From contig JAPPDF010000086.1 in assembly GCA_028875575.1 (NCBI GenBank), positions 1 to 50,906 of the forward strand: a stretch of DNA of 50,906 nt, written 5' to 3'. Made by a program: the position numbers and the translations under genes. This document shows positions 35,717 to 45,779 of this stretch, one piece after another; the first letter of the stretch is position 1; every line of letters begins with the position of its first letter. The DNA is from Acidobacteriota bacterium. Lineage in GTDB: Bacteria; Acidobacteriota; Terriglobia; Versatilivoradales; Versatilivoraceae. The notes under the pieces are model-generated. The model saw nothing but the letters and a program-made list of their open reading frames with translations. It was not told the origin of the DNA and did not search any database.

Positions 35717-36925
35717 CTAACCCATCTGTTTTCCCTGCTGCTTGAGGAACTCTTGAACCACCTGCCGCTGCACCCTCTTGAAGGGCACCTTGTGGCGATG
35801 GGCCAGGACCTTGCATTCCTCATACTCGGGAGAAAAACTGACGATTCTGCCGTCCATGCGGGCCACTTTGACAGACACCTTGCCCAGTGGACCTTCCACC
35901 GGCTCAACCGTTCTCTCCAACACCTGTCGATGGCATTGATGATAGCGAAGGCCCAGGGTGGTGGTTTCCTCGAACAGCACCTTGCAGACTCCATCCAGAA
36001 GCTCCGATGGAAGGATTACGGTCAGAAGGATTCCCGGACGGTTTTTTTTCATCTGGACTGGGCAGGTGAACACGTCATGCACTCCCAGTTCAAACAGCTT
36101 CCCTTGAACATATCCGATAATCTCGGGGCTCATGTCGTCGATGTTGGCTTCCAGAACCCACACCTTGGAGTCCGAGGAAGCTGAATCGGCATCGAACCCA
36201 CGGCCGCTCGACACTCTGAGCACGTTGGCCCCTTCCTTGTGATCCCGACTGCCGGCCCCGTACCCGATTCTCTCCACCCGAAAGCCCGGCAATTCCCCGA
36301 AACTCCGGCAAATGGTGGTCAGGATAGCCGCTCCCGTCGGCGTGACCAGTTCCCCTTCGATCCGGTTGGTGTAGACGGGAACTCCCTTGAGCAGCTCCGC
36401 CGTAGCCGGTGCGGGAACGGGCATGGTCCCGTGGGCGCAGTCTACCGTCCCCCAGCCCACGTTGAGCGCGGAGGCCAGACACCGGGGCGCGCCCAACCAG
36501 TGCAATCCGACAAAGGCCCCAACAATATCGACGATGGCATCCACGGCTCCCACTTCGTGAAAGTGAACCTTTTCCACGGTGGTGCCGTGCACCTTGGCCT
36601 CGGCTTCGGCAAGCCGGAGAAAGGCCCGGCAGGCATTGCCCTGGACCCAGGCATCCAGAGTGCTGCTGCGGATGATCTTCTCGATGGTCGAGTAGTGTCG
36701 GTGATGATGCTCTTCGCCGGTTACCACGTCGTATTTGGTCGCCAGCACCCCCGCCTTTTTGACGCGGTACGATTTGAGCTGGAAGTTCCTGACGTTCAAC
36801 TTTTCCAACTCGCCGGCGAGATGCTCCGGCGGGAGTCCCAGATCCACCAGCGCTCCCAGAATCATGTCTCCGCTGATTCCCGAGAAGCAGTCGAAATAAA
36901 GAGTGTCGCTACTTTGAATTCCCAC
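35717..36925 (-). CDS. larC: Nickel-pincer cofactor nickel insertase LarC (single ORF)
   Basis: 402 residues from a GTG at 36925 that has GGAGG eight bases upstream; a GTG at 36940 is in frame but poorly placed. Signatures: LYFDCFSGISGDMILGALVDLG, His-rich GEEHHHRHYSTIEKII, VHFHEVGAVDAIVDIVG, GTVDCAHGTMPVPAPATAELL and LVTPTGAAIL. LarC inserts nickel into the pyridinium-dithiocarboxylate cofactor using CTP (lactate racemase maturation). In Lactobacillus the protein arises by frameshifting between two ORFs, but here it is one continuous frame. No larA, larB or larE is nearby, so the nickel enzyme it serves lies elsewhere. Confidence 0.88.
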   Translation of the reverse strand: MGIQSSDTLYFDCFSGISGDMILGALVDLGLPPEHLAGELEKLNVRNFQLKSYRVKKAGVLATKYDVVTGEEHHHRHYSTIEKIIRSSTLDAWVQGNACRAFLRLAEAEAKVHGTTVEKVHFHEVGAVDAIVDIVGAFVGLHWLGAPRCLASALNVGWGTVDCAHGTMPVPAPATAELLKGVPVYTNRIEGELVTPTGAAILTTICRSFGELPGFRVERIGYGAGSRDHKEGANVLRVSSGRGFDADSASSDSKVWVLEANIDDMSPEIIGYVQGKLFELGVHDVFTCPVQMKKNRPGILLTVILPSELLDGVCKVLFEETTTLGLRYHQCHRQVLERTVEPVEGPLGKVSVKVARMDGRIVSFSPEYEECKVLAHRHKVPFKRVQRQVVQEFLKQQGKQMG

Positions 36926-37169
36926 CTGTCTTGCCTCCACCGACCTGTCCGGCGCCTCTTTCCCGGCCGGTCAATCTGTCGCACGGACCATGGCGCTGCC
37001 ACACTCAGGAATGGCGGCAACCCAAATTCTGAGACAGAACACTAGGCCCGGATTTGGCCGTTTGTCAAGGTGAACCCTCCCGCCTTCAGGTCACCGATGA
37101 ATCATCCTGTAATGCGGGCTCGGGAAGCGACCGGTTCGACATGGAAGTCTTTGGAGTTGAGTCCTGTTC

Positions 37170-38339
37170 CTACTGCATGAACTGGACAAAGACTTCGTTG
37201 GAAAACAGCCGCCCTCTGGCGGTCAGCCTCAAACGGTCTCCTTTGATTTCGATCAGCTCCCCCTGGGCCAACTGGCTCAATTCCCGGCCGAAACGCTCCC
37301 GCAGGTCAAACCCGAATTTTCGGCGACAGCGCCACAGATCCAGGCCGGCATTCAGCCGCAGACCCAGAAAGATCACCTCCTCCAGATGCTGCCTGGGAGT
37401 GATCTCGGATCGAAATGTCGTGGCAGGTTTTCCACCCTCCAGCAGCTCGACGTAGCGGACGGGGTCCCGCTCATTGCCCCAGCGCTCCCCTGCCCAGTAG
37501 GAATGGGCGCCACATCCGAAACCGATGAAGGGTTGATCGGTCCAGTACTTCAGATTGTGTCGCGACTGCCTGCCCGGCTTGCAGAAGTTCGAGATTTCAT
37601 ACTGCTTCCAGCCGGCGCTTCCCAGCCGTTCCACCGATTCCTGGTACCAATCGGCAACCGCTTCCTCGTCCGGCAAGGAGGCACCGGCCAATCCCTCTCT
37701 CTTCCCCAGGTGTGCATCTTCGTGGATCTCCAGCAGATACAGGGAGAGGTGCTCCGGCGAGAGAGCAACCACCCGGATCAGGTTCTCCTGCCAATCGTCC
37801 CCCGTCTGGTCCGGCAGACCGGCAATCAGGTCGACGCTCAAGTTGTCAATCCCTTTGCGGCGACACATCTCCACGGTTGAGATCGAATCCACCACACTGT
37901 GAGACCGGCCGACCTTCTTCAGCAGGTGGTCCTGGAAAGTCTGGACTCCAAGGCTGATGCGATTGACACCTGCTTCCCGGTAGCAGTCCAGCTTGTCCTC
38001 CGTCACGGTGCCGGGATTGACCTCCAGGGTAATCTCGGGGAAAGCAGCGAGCGAGAAGGTATTCCGAATCCACTCCAGGGTTTTCACAATCTCTTGCCCA
38101 TCCACCAGGGACGGGGTGCCGCCACCCACGAATATGGTATCGATCACCCGATCGGAGACACCGTTTCCGTTTGCATTCATCCTCTGCAAGAGCCGCGCCT
38201 GCGCTTCCATTTCCCGCCGCAGCGCCCCGAAATAGGGCCTGACCAAACTCCCGGAGAATACTCCCGAAGCGAAATGGCAGTAGCTGCACTTTGACAGGCA
38301 GAAGGGAACATGGATGTAGAGTCCCAGGCCATTCGACAT
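37170..38339 (-). CDS. hemW: Radical SAM heme chaperone HemW (coproporphyrinogen oxidase-like)
   Basis: 389 residues from the ATG at 38339 (TTG one codon upstream is also open). Radical SAM motif CLSKCSYCHF after GLYIHVPF, then FVGGGTPSLVDGQEIVKTL, LEVNPGTVTEDKL, RISLGVQTFQDHLLKKVGRSHS and a C-terminal HemN-like winged-helix region (GLRLNAGLDL). The short CxxxCxxC spacing and lack of the fourth residue typical of HemN favour HemW, which delivers heme to respiratory enzymes. It lies 10 nt after bshC and 244 nt before larC, so larC may have an extra promoter. Confidence 0.85.
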   Translation of the reverse strand: MSNGLGLYIHVPFCLSKCSYCHFASGVFSGSLVRPYFGALRREMEAQARLLQRMNANGNGVSDRVIDTIFVGGGTPSLVDGQEIVKTLEWIRNTFSLAAFPEITLEVNPGTVTEDKLDCYREAGVNRISLGVQTFQDHLLKKVGRSHSVVDSISTVEMCRRKGIDNLSVDLIAGLPDQTGDDWQENLIRVVALSPEHLSLYLLEIHEDAHLGKREGLAGASLPDEEAVADWYQESVERLGSAGWKQYEISNFCKPGRQSRHNLKYWTDQPFIGFGCGAHSYWAGERWGNERDPVRYVELLEGGKPATTFRSEITPRQHLEEVIFLGLRLNAGLDLWRCRRKFGFDLRERFGRELSQLAQGELIEIKGDRLRLTARGRLFSNEVFVQFMQ

Positions 38340-38349
38340 CAAGCAACTC

Positions 38350-39975
38350 TCACAAATAAAGCAATTTGTGGTCCGGATTGGAAGGGTCGACGGAGTCGTG
38401 CAGCTCTTCCAGGAATTCCGGTCCGTAGCGCGACAGAAAGTAGAAAATATTGATATGACGTTCCTGAAGTCCCCCCGAGGGACAGAGCGTGCTCAAAAGG
38501 CTGTCGACCTGTCGAGTCAGAATCTCCTGCTGGCGGGACTCGGCTCCCACGAACTTGGCTCGAAGGTTCTCCAACTGGTAATGGATTTTCTTGCGCACGG
38601 TCCCCAGTGCGCCAACCAGTGTGGGATCTACCGACTTCAGGGGCTCTTCCATCTCACCGAGGCGACTGTCGATGGCTCTTTCGAGCCGATCGAACCTGTT
38701 GCCGACCTCCTGGTTGACGGTCCTTTCCACGATCAGTTGCAGCAGTGCCTGGCTCCCTCGAAACAAGTCGCAGAATTCCAGCCGGTATTTGGCCAGCAAC
38801 TTTTGCATTTTTTTTTCTACCACCGTAAAGCTGGCACGCGGAACCACCGGGGGCATGACTCTTCCCAGGGCATGATAGAGCGGAGACACCTGGGCATAGT
38901 AGGCGACCTCGGATGGTCCGGCAACGTAGGCCAGCGTCGGAAGCAGGAAATCCTGTACAACGGGTCTGAAGAGTACGTTGGGACTTACCTGCTCCGGCGC
39001 CCGCTCGATGAGGCCCCGGAGATCCGGCAGCACCTCGGAGCTCCTCCTTAGCGAAAAACCTTCGCGGGTCCCCACCACTCCCCGGCGTTTCCCGTCCTGT
39101 TCCCAAAAGAGAAAGCTTGTCCCTGCTTCCCTGCTGACTTGCGGGGGATAGCCGGCGGCGGCCAGTTGTCGGTTGCGGTCTTCAAGCAACTCATCCAGTT
39201 TCTCCCAGGTCTCGGCAGCCTGTAGAAAAACCGGCTTGGCCATTTTCTTGAGAGTTGGGTCCCGCGGATCCAGCAGGATGAGTCCATACTCGGAAAGGAG
39301 AAAGGAAACCACCTCCGCGAACGCCTCCCCAAAGGTATTCCCCTCCCGATAGATCCGTTTCAATCGGGCGACCAGTACCGGCTTGAATTCGGAATCCGGA
39401 AGGCCCTGCAGAAACCGGTCCAGGTAGCCTGCGATCGAAGGACCGAAGGAAATGGGTCCCACCGGCTGTCGATTGCCTTCCGATTCTTGAGCATATTGGA
39501 CCGATTTCAGAGTCGAGTCAGCCGCCAGGATCCAGGTGCGACCCACTTCCTCGAGATCGTGGTCCTCGGTGGCCATCCAAAATACGGGGACCGCTTCCAC
39601 GCCCCGGCGTCGATAGGCTTCGACCAGTTTCACGGCGGTCAGGGCTTTGTAAACGGTATAGGCCGGACCGGCAAACAAGCCGACCTGTTGACCGGTAACC
39701 ACTGCCCGGCAGCGGTCCTCTGTCAAGCGGTCCAGGTTCTCCATGGTTTTGGCGGAAGCGCCCCAGAGCCGATTCTGGCGCTTCAGGCATTCCACCAGGG
39801 CCGCGCGATGGGCCAGGCGAGGCCAGGGACCATCAGGTTCGGGCAATCCGAGGAACTCACTGCCGGGAAAACCCGGAAAGAAGGGCCGAACCTTCTCGGG
39901 GTGGTATAGGTAATCCGACAGCAGGGCCGGCGCTTTCGGAATCTTCTCGAAACTCAGACCCACCGACTTGGCCAT
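38350..39975 (-). CDS. bshC: Bacillithiol synthase, cysteine-adding enzyme BshC
   Basis: 541 residues from the ATG at 39975, where the family N terminus (SVGLSFEKIPKAPALLSDYL) begins. Landmarks include VVTGQQVGLFAGPAYTVYKALTAVKL, VPVFWMATEDHDLEEVGRTW and SPNVLFRPVVQDFLLPTLAYVAGPSEVAYYAQ, all conserved in BshC. It joins cysteine to glucosaminyl-malate to complete bacillithiol, the low-molecular-weight thiol of Firmicutes that is also found in Acidobacteria and Bacteroidetes. bshA and bshB are not in the window. It lies 22 nt after pyrG and 10 nt before hemW, within the same run of genes. Confidence 0.9.
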   Translation of the reverse strand: MAKSVGLSFEKIPKAPALLSDYLYHPEKVRPFFPGFPGSEFLGLPEPDGPWPRLAHRAALVECLKRQNRLWGASAKTMENLDRLTEDRCRAVVTGQQVGLFAGPAYTVYKALTAVKLVEAYRRRGVEAVPVFWMATEDHDLEEVGRTWILAADSTLKSVQYAQESEGNRQPVGPISFGPSIAGYLDRFLQGLPDSEFKPVLVARLKRIYREGNTFGEAFAEVVSFLLSEYGLILLDPRDPTLKKMAKPVFLQAAETWEKLDELLEDRNRQLAAAGYPPQVSREAGTSFLFWEQDGKRRGVVGTREGFSLRRSSEVLPDLRGLIERAPEQVSPNVLFRPVVQDFLLPTLAYVAGPSEVAYYAQVSPLYHALGRVMPPVVPRASFTVVEKKMQKLLAKYRLEFCDLFRGSQALLQLIVERTVNQEVGNRFDRLERAIDSRLGEMEEPLKSVDPTLVGALGTVRKKIHYQLENLRAKFVGAESRQQEILTRQVDSLLSTLCPSGGLQERHINIFYFLSRYGPEFLEELHDSVDPSNPDHKLLYL

Positions 39976-39997
39976 CGTGTGTCCCAGGCAGCTCAGG

Positions 39998-41713
<1,716 letters not shown>

Positions 41714-42490
41714 TCAGTCTGCCCTGCTCCCCGGGAGCTTGCCTTGAACGGCAAGCTCATTGATTCGAACCAGGTCTTCAGGCGTGTCCACCGCGACCCC
41801 ATGGTATTCGTACGGCACCACTCTTATCCGATATCCGTTATACAGGAAACGGAGTTGCTCCAGATCCTCCACGTCCTCCAGCCAGCAATCCGACAGATCG
41901 GGCAGGATTTCGAGGAATTTCCTGCGGTAGGCGTAGATTCCCACATGCTTGAATACGGCCGCCTGTTCCCCTTCGCTACGTCCTTGCCGCCTCAAATGGG
42001 GAATGGAAGACCGAGAAAAGTAAAGGGCGTCCCCATTGCGATCCGTGACCACCTTGACTACGTTGGGATCGGATATCTCCTCAGCTTCGGCGGGACATTT
42101 CAGTGTCGAGATCATCAGGCTCGGATCGGAGCGGAAGGGATCGATGACGGCTTCGATACAACCGGGATCCATCATGGGCTCGTCCCCCTGAAGGTTGACG
42201 ACCACGTCGACCTCCAGATTCCCTCCTACCTCCGCCACCCTCTCGGTTCCCGACCGGTGCGTCGCGGAAGTCATGCAAACCGTGCCCCCAAAGACCTCAA
42301 CCGCCTTTACGATGCGCTCGTCATCGGTGGCCACGATGACCTCGGTAATCCCCCGAGTGGCCGAAGCCCGCTCGTAGACGTGCTGAATCATGGGTTTTCG
42401 GGCAATTTTTGCGAGGGGTTTTCCGGGAAACCGTATCGACTGAAAACGGGCGGGAATGACTACGACAGCCTTCAGATCATTTTTGGTCAA
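41714..42490 (-). CDS. kdsB: CMP-KDO synthetase (3-deoxy-manno-octulosonate cytidylyltransferase)
   Basis: 258 residues if translation begins at the TTG at 42490; the frame is open to 42583 (TTG) but the extra 31 residues have no family similarity and cover a GGCCTGG/CCAGGCC hairpin (42517-42536). The body starts LKAVVVIPARFQSIRFPGKPL, the CMP-KDO synthetase signature, then VATDDERIV, VVVNLQGDEPMM, FKHVGIYAYRR and GVAVDTPEDLVRI. It activates KDO with CTP for lipopolysaccharide inner-core synthesis. It heads the minus-strand run kdsB-pyrG-bshC-hemW-larC-metG-dedA-tatD. The exact start is uncertain. Confidence 0.9.
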   Translation of the reverse strand: MTKNDLKAVVVIPARFQSIRFPGKPLAKIARKPMIQHVYERASATRGITEVIVATDDERIVKAVEVFGGTVCMTSATHRSGTERVAEVGGNLEVDVVVNLQGDEPMMDPGCIEAVIDPFRSDPSLMISTLKCPAEAEEISDPNVVKVVTDRNGDALYFSRSSIPHLRRQGRSEGEQAAVFKHVGIYAYRRKFLEILPDLSDCWLEDVEDLEQLRFLYNGYRIRVVPYEYHGVAVDTPEDLVRINELAVQGKLPGSRAD

Positions 42491-42839
42491 AGCCTGATCG
42501 GAGTCTGACGATGAGGGGCCTGGCCGCAACCAGGCCGTTAGAAGGATTCCCCGTATCTTTGTTGAAAACCGGGCAGAGATCAAGTCCTAAATTGGGGGAT
42601 CCCCCGCTTGAGTGGATCGCCGTCCGCAGGCCAATACAGCCGGCCGACATTCGAGGCAAGGCCACCTCCGGGAAAGTACGGCAGCGCTCGATTCCGTTCC
42701 ACCCCCGGATTCGAGCCGGACAGGGCTCCGCCGTCCTTCACTGGTCCTTTACTTTTCCCCGGGCTTGGGGCACACTGACACCGGGCTTCATGTAGACAGA
42801 TAACCTACCCAAAGCCTTCATGAGCCGGAGCAGTGCTCC
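42491..42839. other. Divergent intergenic region between kdsB and the first VWA gene
   Basis: About 350 bases. A perfect 12-bp palindrome GGGGGATCCCCC lies at 42594-42605, and a 7-bp hairpin (GGCCTGG/CCAGGCC) at 42517-42536 upstream of kdsB. A GGAGC-AGT-GCTCC hairpin ends at the ATG of the VWA gene. No convincing promoter hexamers or further gene are visible. Confidence 0.4.
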
Positions 42840-43817
42840 ATGAAAGGACGAGGCTTTCCCGTGGCTGCTCTCTTCCGCACAACCGCCGGATTGATCGGTC
42901 TTGGACTTTTTCTCGCCTGTTCCTCATTGTGCTTGGCACAAGGCAGATTGTCGGGAGACTCTTCTTCGGAGAACGGATTTTCCTCGCTGAAGATCGACGT
43001 GGATCTTGTTCTGGTCAGCGCCACCGTCACCGATCACAGCCGCCGCTTCGTTACCGGATTGGAAAGGCAGCACTTCCGCATCTTCGAAGACAAGATCGAG
43101 CAGGAGATCAAGCACTTCAGCAACGAGGATGTGCCGACCTCCATCGGGCTGTTATTCGATGTCAGCAGCAGCATGGGAGACAAGATTGCCCGTGCCAGAG
43201 ACGCGGCCGTGGCCTTCCTCAAGACCAGCAATCCGGCCGACGAGTACCTGTTGATCGCCTTCGCCGACCGGCCCTCGGTGGAGGAGGATTTCACTTCCGA
43301 CATCAGCGAGATTCAAAACCGCCTGGTTCACAAGAGAGCCAAGGGTTCGACAACGCTTTACGACGCCATCTACCTGGCCCTGGAAAAGATGAAGCAGGCC
43401 AACCACTCCAAGAAGGCTATCCTGCTCATTACCGACGGCGAGGACACCCGCAGCCGCTATTCCCTCATCAATGTGCGAAATGCCGTCAAGGAAGCCGACG
43501 TGCAAATTTTCGCGATCGGCATTGTCAATTCCTATTATTCCGACTTGGCCCGTGGCCGCTCCGGACGGGGAATCTTGGAACAGATCACGGAGATTACCGG
43601 GGGGCGAGCCTACTTCCCCAATTCCGTTTACGAGCTCGAGGACATCTGCACCAAGATTGCCATCGAGCTCAAGAACCAGTACATCCTGGGCTATTCCTCC
43701 ACCAATCGGGCCAAGGACGGCCGCTGGCGCAAAATCAAAGTCAAGATGAAGACGCCCAAAGGGCTCCATTCGCTATCGGTCCGGACCAAGACCGGTTACT
43801 ACGGTCCCCAGGGATGA
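42840..43817 (+). CDS. Secreted VWFA-related protein, Acidobacterial type (copy 1)
   Basis: 325 residues with a signal peptide (TAGLIGLGLFLACSSLCLAQ). Preceding the VWA domain is the typical beta segment IDVDLVLVSATVTDHSRRFVTGLERQHFRIFEDK. The MIDAS is intact: D107, S109 and S111 (LFDVSSSMGDK), with later GSTTLYDAI and LLITDGEDTRSRYS. The end, KTPKGLHSLSVRTKTGYYGP, is the conserved family tail. This is the 'VWFA-related Acidobacterial domain' family; it binds a divalent metal and presumably a protein partner outside the cytoplasm. It lies 4 nt upstream of a paralogue. A small hairpin overlapping the ribosome-site region precedes the ATG. Confidence 0.9.
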   Translation: MKGRGFPVAALFRTTAGLIGLGLFLACSSLCLAQGRLSGDSSSENGFSSLKIDVDLVLVSATVTDHSRRFVTGLERQHFRIFEDKIEQEIKHFSNEDVPTSIGLLFDVSSSMGDKIARARDAAVAFLKTSNPADEYLLIAFADRPSVEEDFTSDISEIQNRLVHKRAKGSTTLYDAIYLALEKMKQANHSKKAILLITDGEDTRSRYSLINVRNAVKEADVQIFAIGIVNSYYSDLARGRSGRGILEQITEITGGRAYFPNSVYELEDICTKIAIELKNQYILGYSSTNRAKDGRWRKIKVKMKTPKGLHSLSVRTKTGYYGPQG

Positions 43818-43821
43818 TCCG

Positions 43822-44769
43822 ATGAATTCGGCCTTTGGAAGAATCCTTCTGGCGGCGCTGCTGCTTCTGCTGAGTACCCAGATCATGGCTCAGCGGCAAA
43901 CCCGGAAAGCCAGGGGCGACTTTACGCTCAAGGTGGACGTGGATCTGAGACTGCTCCACGTCACCGTCTTCGACTGGAAGGAACAGTTGGTAAAAGGGCT
44001 GAAGCAGGACAATTTCGAAGTCTACGAAGACAAGATTCAACAGGAGATTTCCCTCTTCAAGGTAGAGGACATACCGGTATCGCTGGGCCTGGTGATCGAC
44101 AACAGCGGAAGCATGCGGGGCAAACGCAACCGGGTCAATGAAGCCGCCATCACCTTCGCCAAGACCAGCAACCCGGAAGACGAAATCTTCCTCATCAACT
44201 TCAACGACCAGGTCTTCCTGGACCAGGACTTCACCCAGAACCTCGATGATCTGACGGATGCTCTGGATCACATCGATGCCCGGGGCGGCACTGCCCTCTA
44301 TGACGCCATCTACCTGGCCTTGGAGCACATTCGGGAAGGACAGGAAGAAAAGAAGGCCGTACTGGTCATAACCGATGGCCTGGACCGCGACAGCCGCTAC
44401 CGGTTCGACTCGGTGTTGGAATTTGCCCGGGAGTCCTACGCCAGCATTTACCTGATTGGACTGTTCGACAAACTATCGGAGCGGCCCCGGAGAGCGAGAA
44501 AAGCCGCCAAGCTCCTGCAAGAGCTCTCCGTGGAAACGGGGGGAAAGTACTTCTTTCCTGAATCGGTGGACGAGGTGCATGCCATCTGCACCGAGGTGGC
44601 CCACGAAATCCGCAATCAGTACACCTTGGGCTACAAGCCCACCAACCTGAACCGGGATGGAACCTGGAGAGACGTTACCGTAAGGGTGCTGGGATCCCCT
44701 AAACCCAAGGGCAAACGAAAGTGGATCGCCAGGACCAAACGGGGCTACTACGCCCCTACCGAGAGTTAG
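43822..44769 (+). CDS. Secreted VWFA-related protein, Acidobacterial type (copy 2)
   Basis: 315 residues with a signal peptide (GRILLAALLLLLSTQIMAQ). Same build as the neighbour: VDVDLRLLHVTVFDWKEQLVKGLKQDNFEVYEDK, MIDAS D93, S95 and S97 (VIDNSGSMRGK), GGTALYDAI and VLVITDGLDRDSRY, and the tail RKWIARTKRGYYAP. It starts 4 nt after copy 1 and is clearly a tandem paralogue, though diverged. It runs into the tiny cytochrome with a 20-nt gap, so all three are probably one transcript. Confidence 0.9.
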   Translation: MNSAFGRILLAALLLLLSTQIMAQRQTRKARGDFTLKVDVDLRLLHVTVFDWKEQLVKGLKQDNFEVYEDKIQQEISLFKVEDIPVSLGLVIDNSGSMRGKRNRVNEAAITFAKTSNPEDEIFLINFNDQVFLDQDFTQNLDDLTDALDHIDARGGTALYDAIYLALEHIREGQEEKKAVLVITDGLDRDSRYRFDSVLEFARESYASIYLIGLFDKLSERPRRARKAAKLLQELSVETGGKYFFPESVDEVHAICTEVAHEIRNQYTLGYKPTNLNRDGTWRDVTVRVLGSPKPKGKRKWIARTKRGYYAPTES

Positions 44770-44789
44770 ATTTCAGCGTGAGGGTTTCC

Positions 44790-45020
44790 ATGCCGTCCGG
44801 CTTGCGTCAGATGAGACTGATCGAGGTCCTGGTTGTGGCGCTGGTGGCGGTCTGCTCCGCCATTGTCTTTGACACCTCCAACTTCTCCAAACCGGCCGAC
44901 ACCAAAAAGACCAACAAGTCCTGCGTCTATTGTCACACCCAATCCGGTTCCAAGGATTTGACCGAAGCCGGCAAATACTACCGCGACAAGGGCACCCTGG
45001 ACGGCTACAACAAGAAATAG
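44790..45020 (+). CDS. Small exported mono-heme c-type protein
   Basis: 76 residues from the ATG at 44790, which has GAGGG five bases upstream. A hydrophobic leader (RLIEVLVVALVAVCSAIVF) precedes one heme c motif, CVYCH, near residues 45-49, in the context KKTNKSCVYCHTQSGSKDLTEAGKYYRDKGTLDGY. A minimal cytochrome-like protein, possibly membrane-tethered by an uncleaved leader. The heme axial ligand other than the CxxCH histidine cannot be assigned. It is the third gene of the VWA-VWA-cytochrome group; no function known. Confidence 0.75.
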   Translation: MPSGLRQMRLIEVLVVALVAVCSAIVFDTSNFSKPADTKKTNKSCVYCHTQSGSKDLTEAGKYYRDKGTLDGYNKK

Positions 45021-45093
45021 GGGGAGAAGCCTGCGAGCCCAGACCTCTTGAATCGAATCAGCCTCGACGGATTGCCCAAGTATCGTAGTTTCC

Positions 45094-45179
45094 GATTGCA
45101 GATTGTGGATTGTAGACCTTGGATCTGAAGTGAGATCAGCAGTTACAACCCCCCAATCGACGATCAGCAATCCGCAATC
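45094..45179. repeat. Inverted array of 7-bp GATTGNN units
   Basis: The left half, 45094-45128, is five 7-bp steps: GATTGCA, GATTGTG, GATTGTA, GACCTTG, GATCTGA. The right half, 45152-45179, read on the other strand, is GATTGCG, GATTGCT, GATCGTC, GATTGGG. The two halves face each other across about 23 bases. It lies in the 196-base gap between the small cytochrome and dtd (convergent ends), where a terminator could sit. Nothing coding is seen. Confidence 0.65.
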
Positions 45180-45216
45180 GACGATTCATTGCTTGTCGGC
45201 TTGAGGCACGGCCTGA

Positions 45217-45666
45217 TTAGAAGCTCTTGGAACTGTCCAGCAGGAGTGTCACCGGGCCGTCGTTGATGGACCGAATCCTCATCGTTTCCCGGAATACTCC
45301 TGTCTGGACCGTGATCCGATGCTGCCGGCAGCGTTCCACGAAGGATTGGTAGAGGCGATTGGCGGCTTCCGGGGGCGCCGCCATTGAGAACGAAGGTCGG
45401 CGGCCCCTACGGCAATCGCCATAGAGCGTGAACTGCGAGACAATCAAGAGCGCCCCACCGACCTCTTTCAGGGACCGGTTCATTTTGCCGCTGTCATCCT
45501 CGAAGATCCTCAACCCCAACACTTTGTCCACCAGGTATTCGGTGTCGGCCGGACCGTCTCCGTCCTTCACGGCAAGGTAGAGCAGCAATCCCCTGCCGAT
45601 CTGTCCGACCATCTCCTCACCCACCGTCACCGACGCCTCAAGTACTCGTTGCACCACGACACGCAT
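45217..45666 (-). CDS. dtd: D-aminoacyl-tRNA deacylase
   Basis: 149 residues from the ATG at 45666, preceded by AAGGAG and a 6-nt spacer; the longer frame has no matching N terminus. The family signature is present: VVVQRVLEASVTVGEE, IGRGLLLYLAVKDGDG, LLIVSQFTLYGDCRRGRRPSF and the C-terminal INDGPVTLLLD with the Gly-cisPro edge. It removes D-amino acids (and glycine from tRNA-Ala) from mischarged tRNAs. It is convergent with the small cytochrome and divergent from the methylmalonyl-CoA mutase gene (113-nt gap). Confidence 0.92.
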   Translation of the reverse strand: MRVVVQRVLEASVTVGEEMVGQIGRGLLLYLAVKDGDGPADTEYLVDKVLGLRIFEDDSGKMNRSLKEVGGALLIVSQFTLYGDCRRGRRPSFSMAAPPEAANRLYQSFVERCRQHRITVQTGVFRETMRIRSINDGPVTLLLDSSKSF

Positions 45667-45779
45667 CGGTTTCTCCTTCTCCTTGGGATTACGAAAACGG
45701 AGCCAGGCGAAATCGTTGACACCTTCGGGGGCCTCTTTTACTATCACGCAATCTCGTTCCAGGCAAACGGGGCAACCTC

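Noticed and set aside
35683-35994. 104-codon N-terminal extension of metG
   Set aside because: It lies inside larC, and the synthetase N terminus MDTFYITTPLYY begins at 35682.
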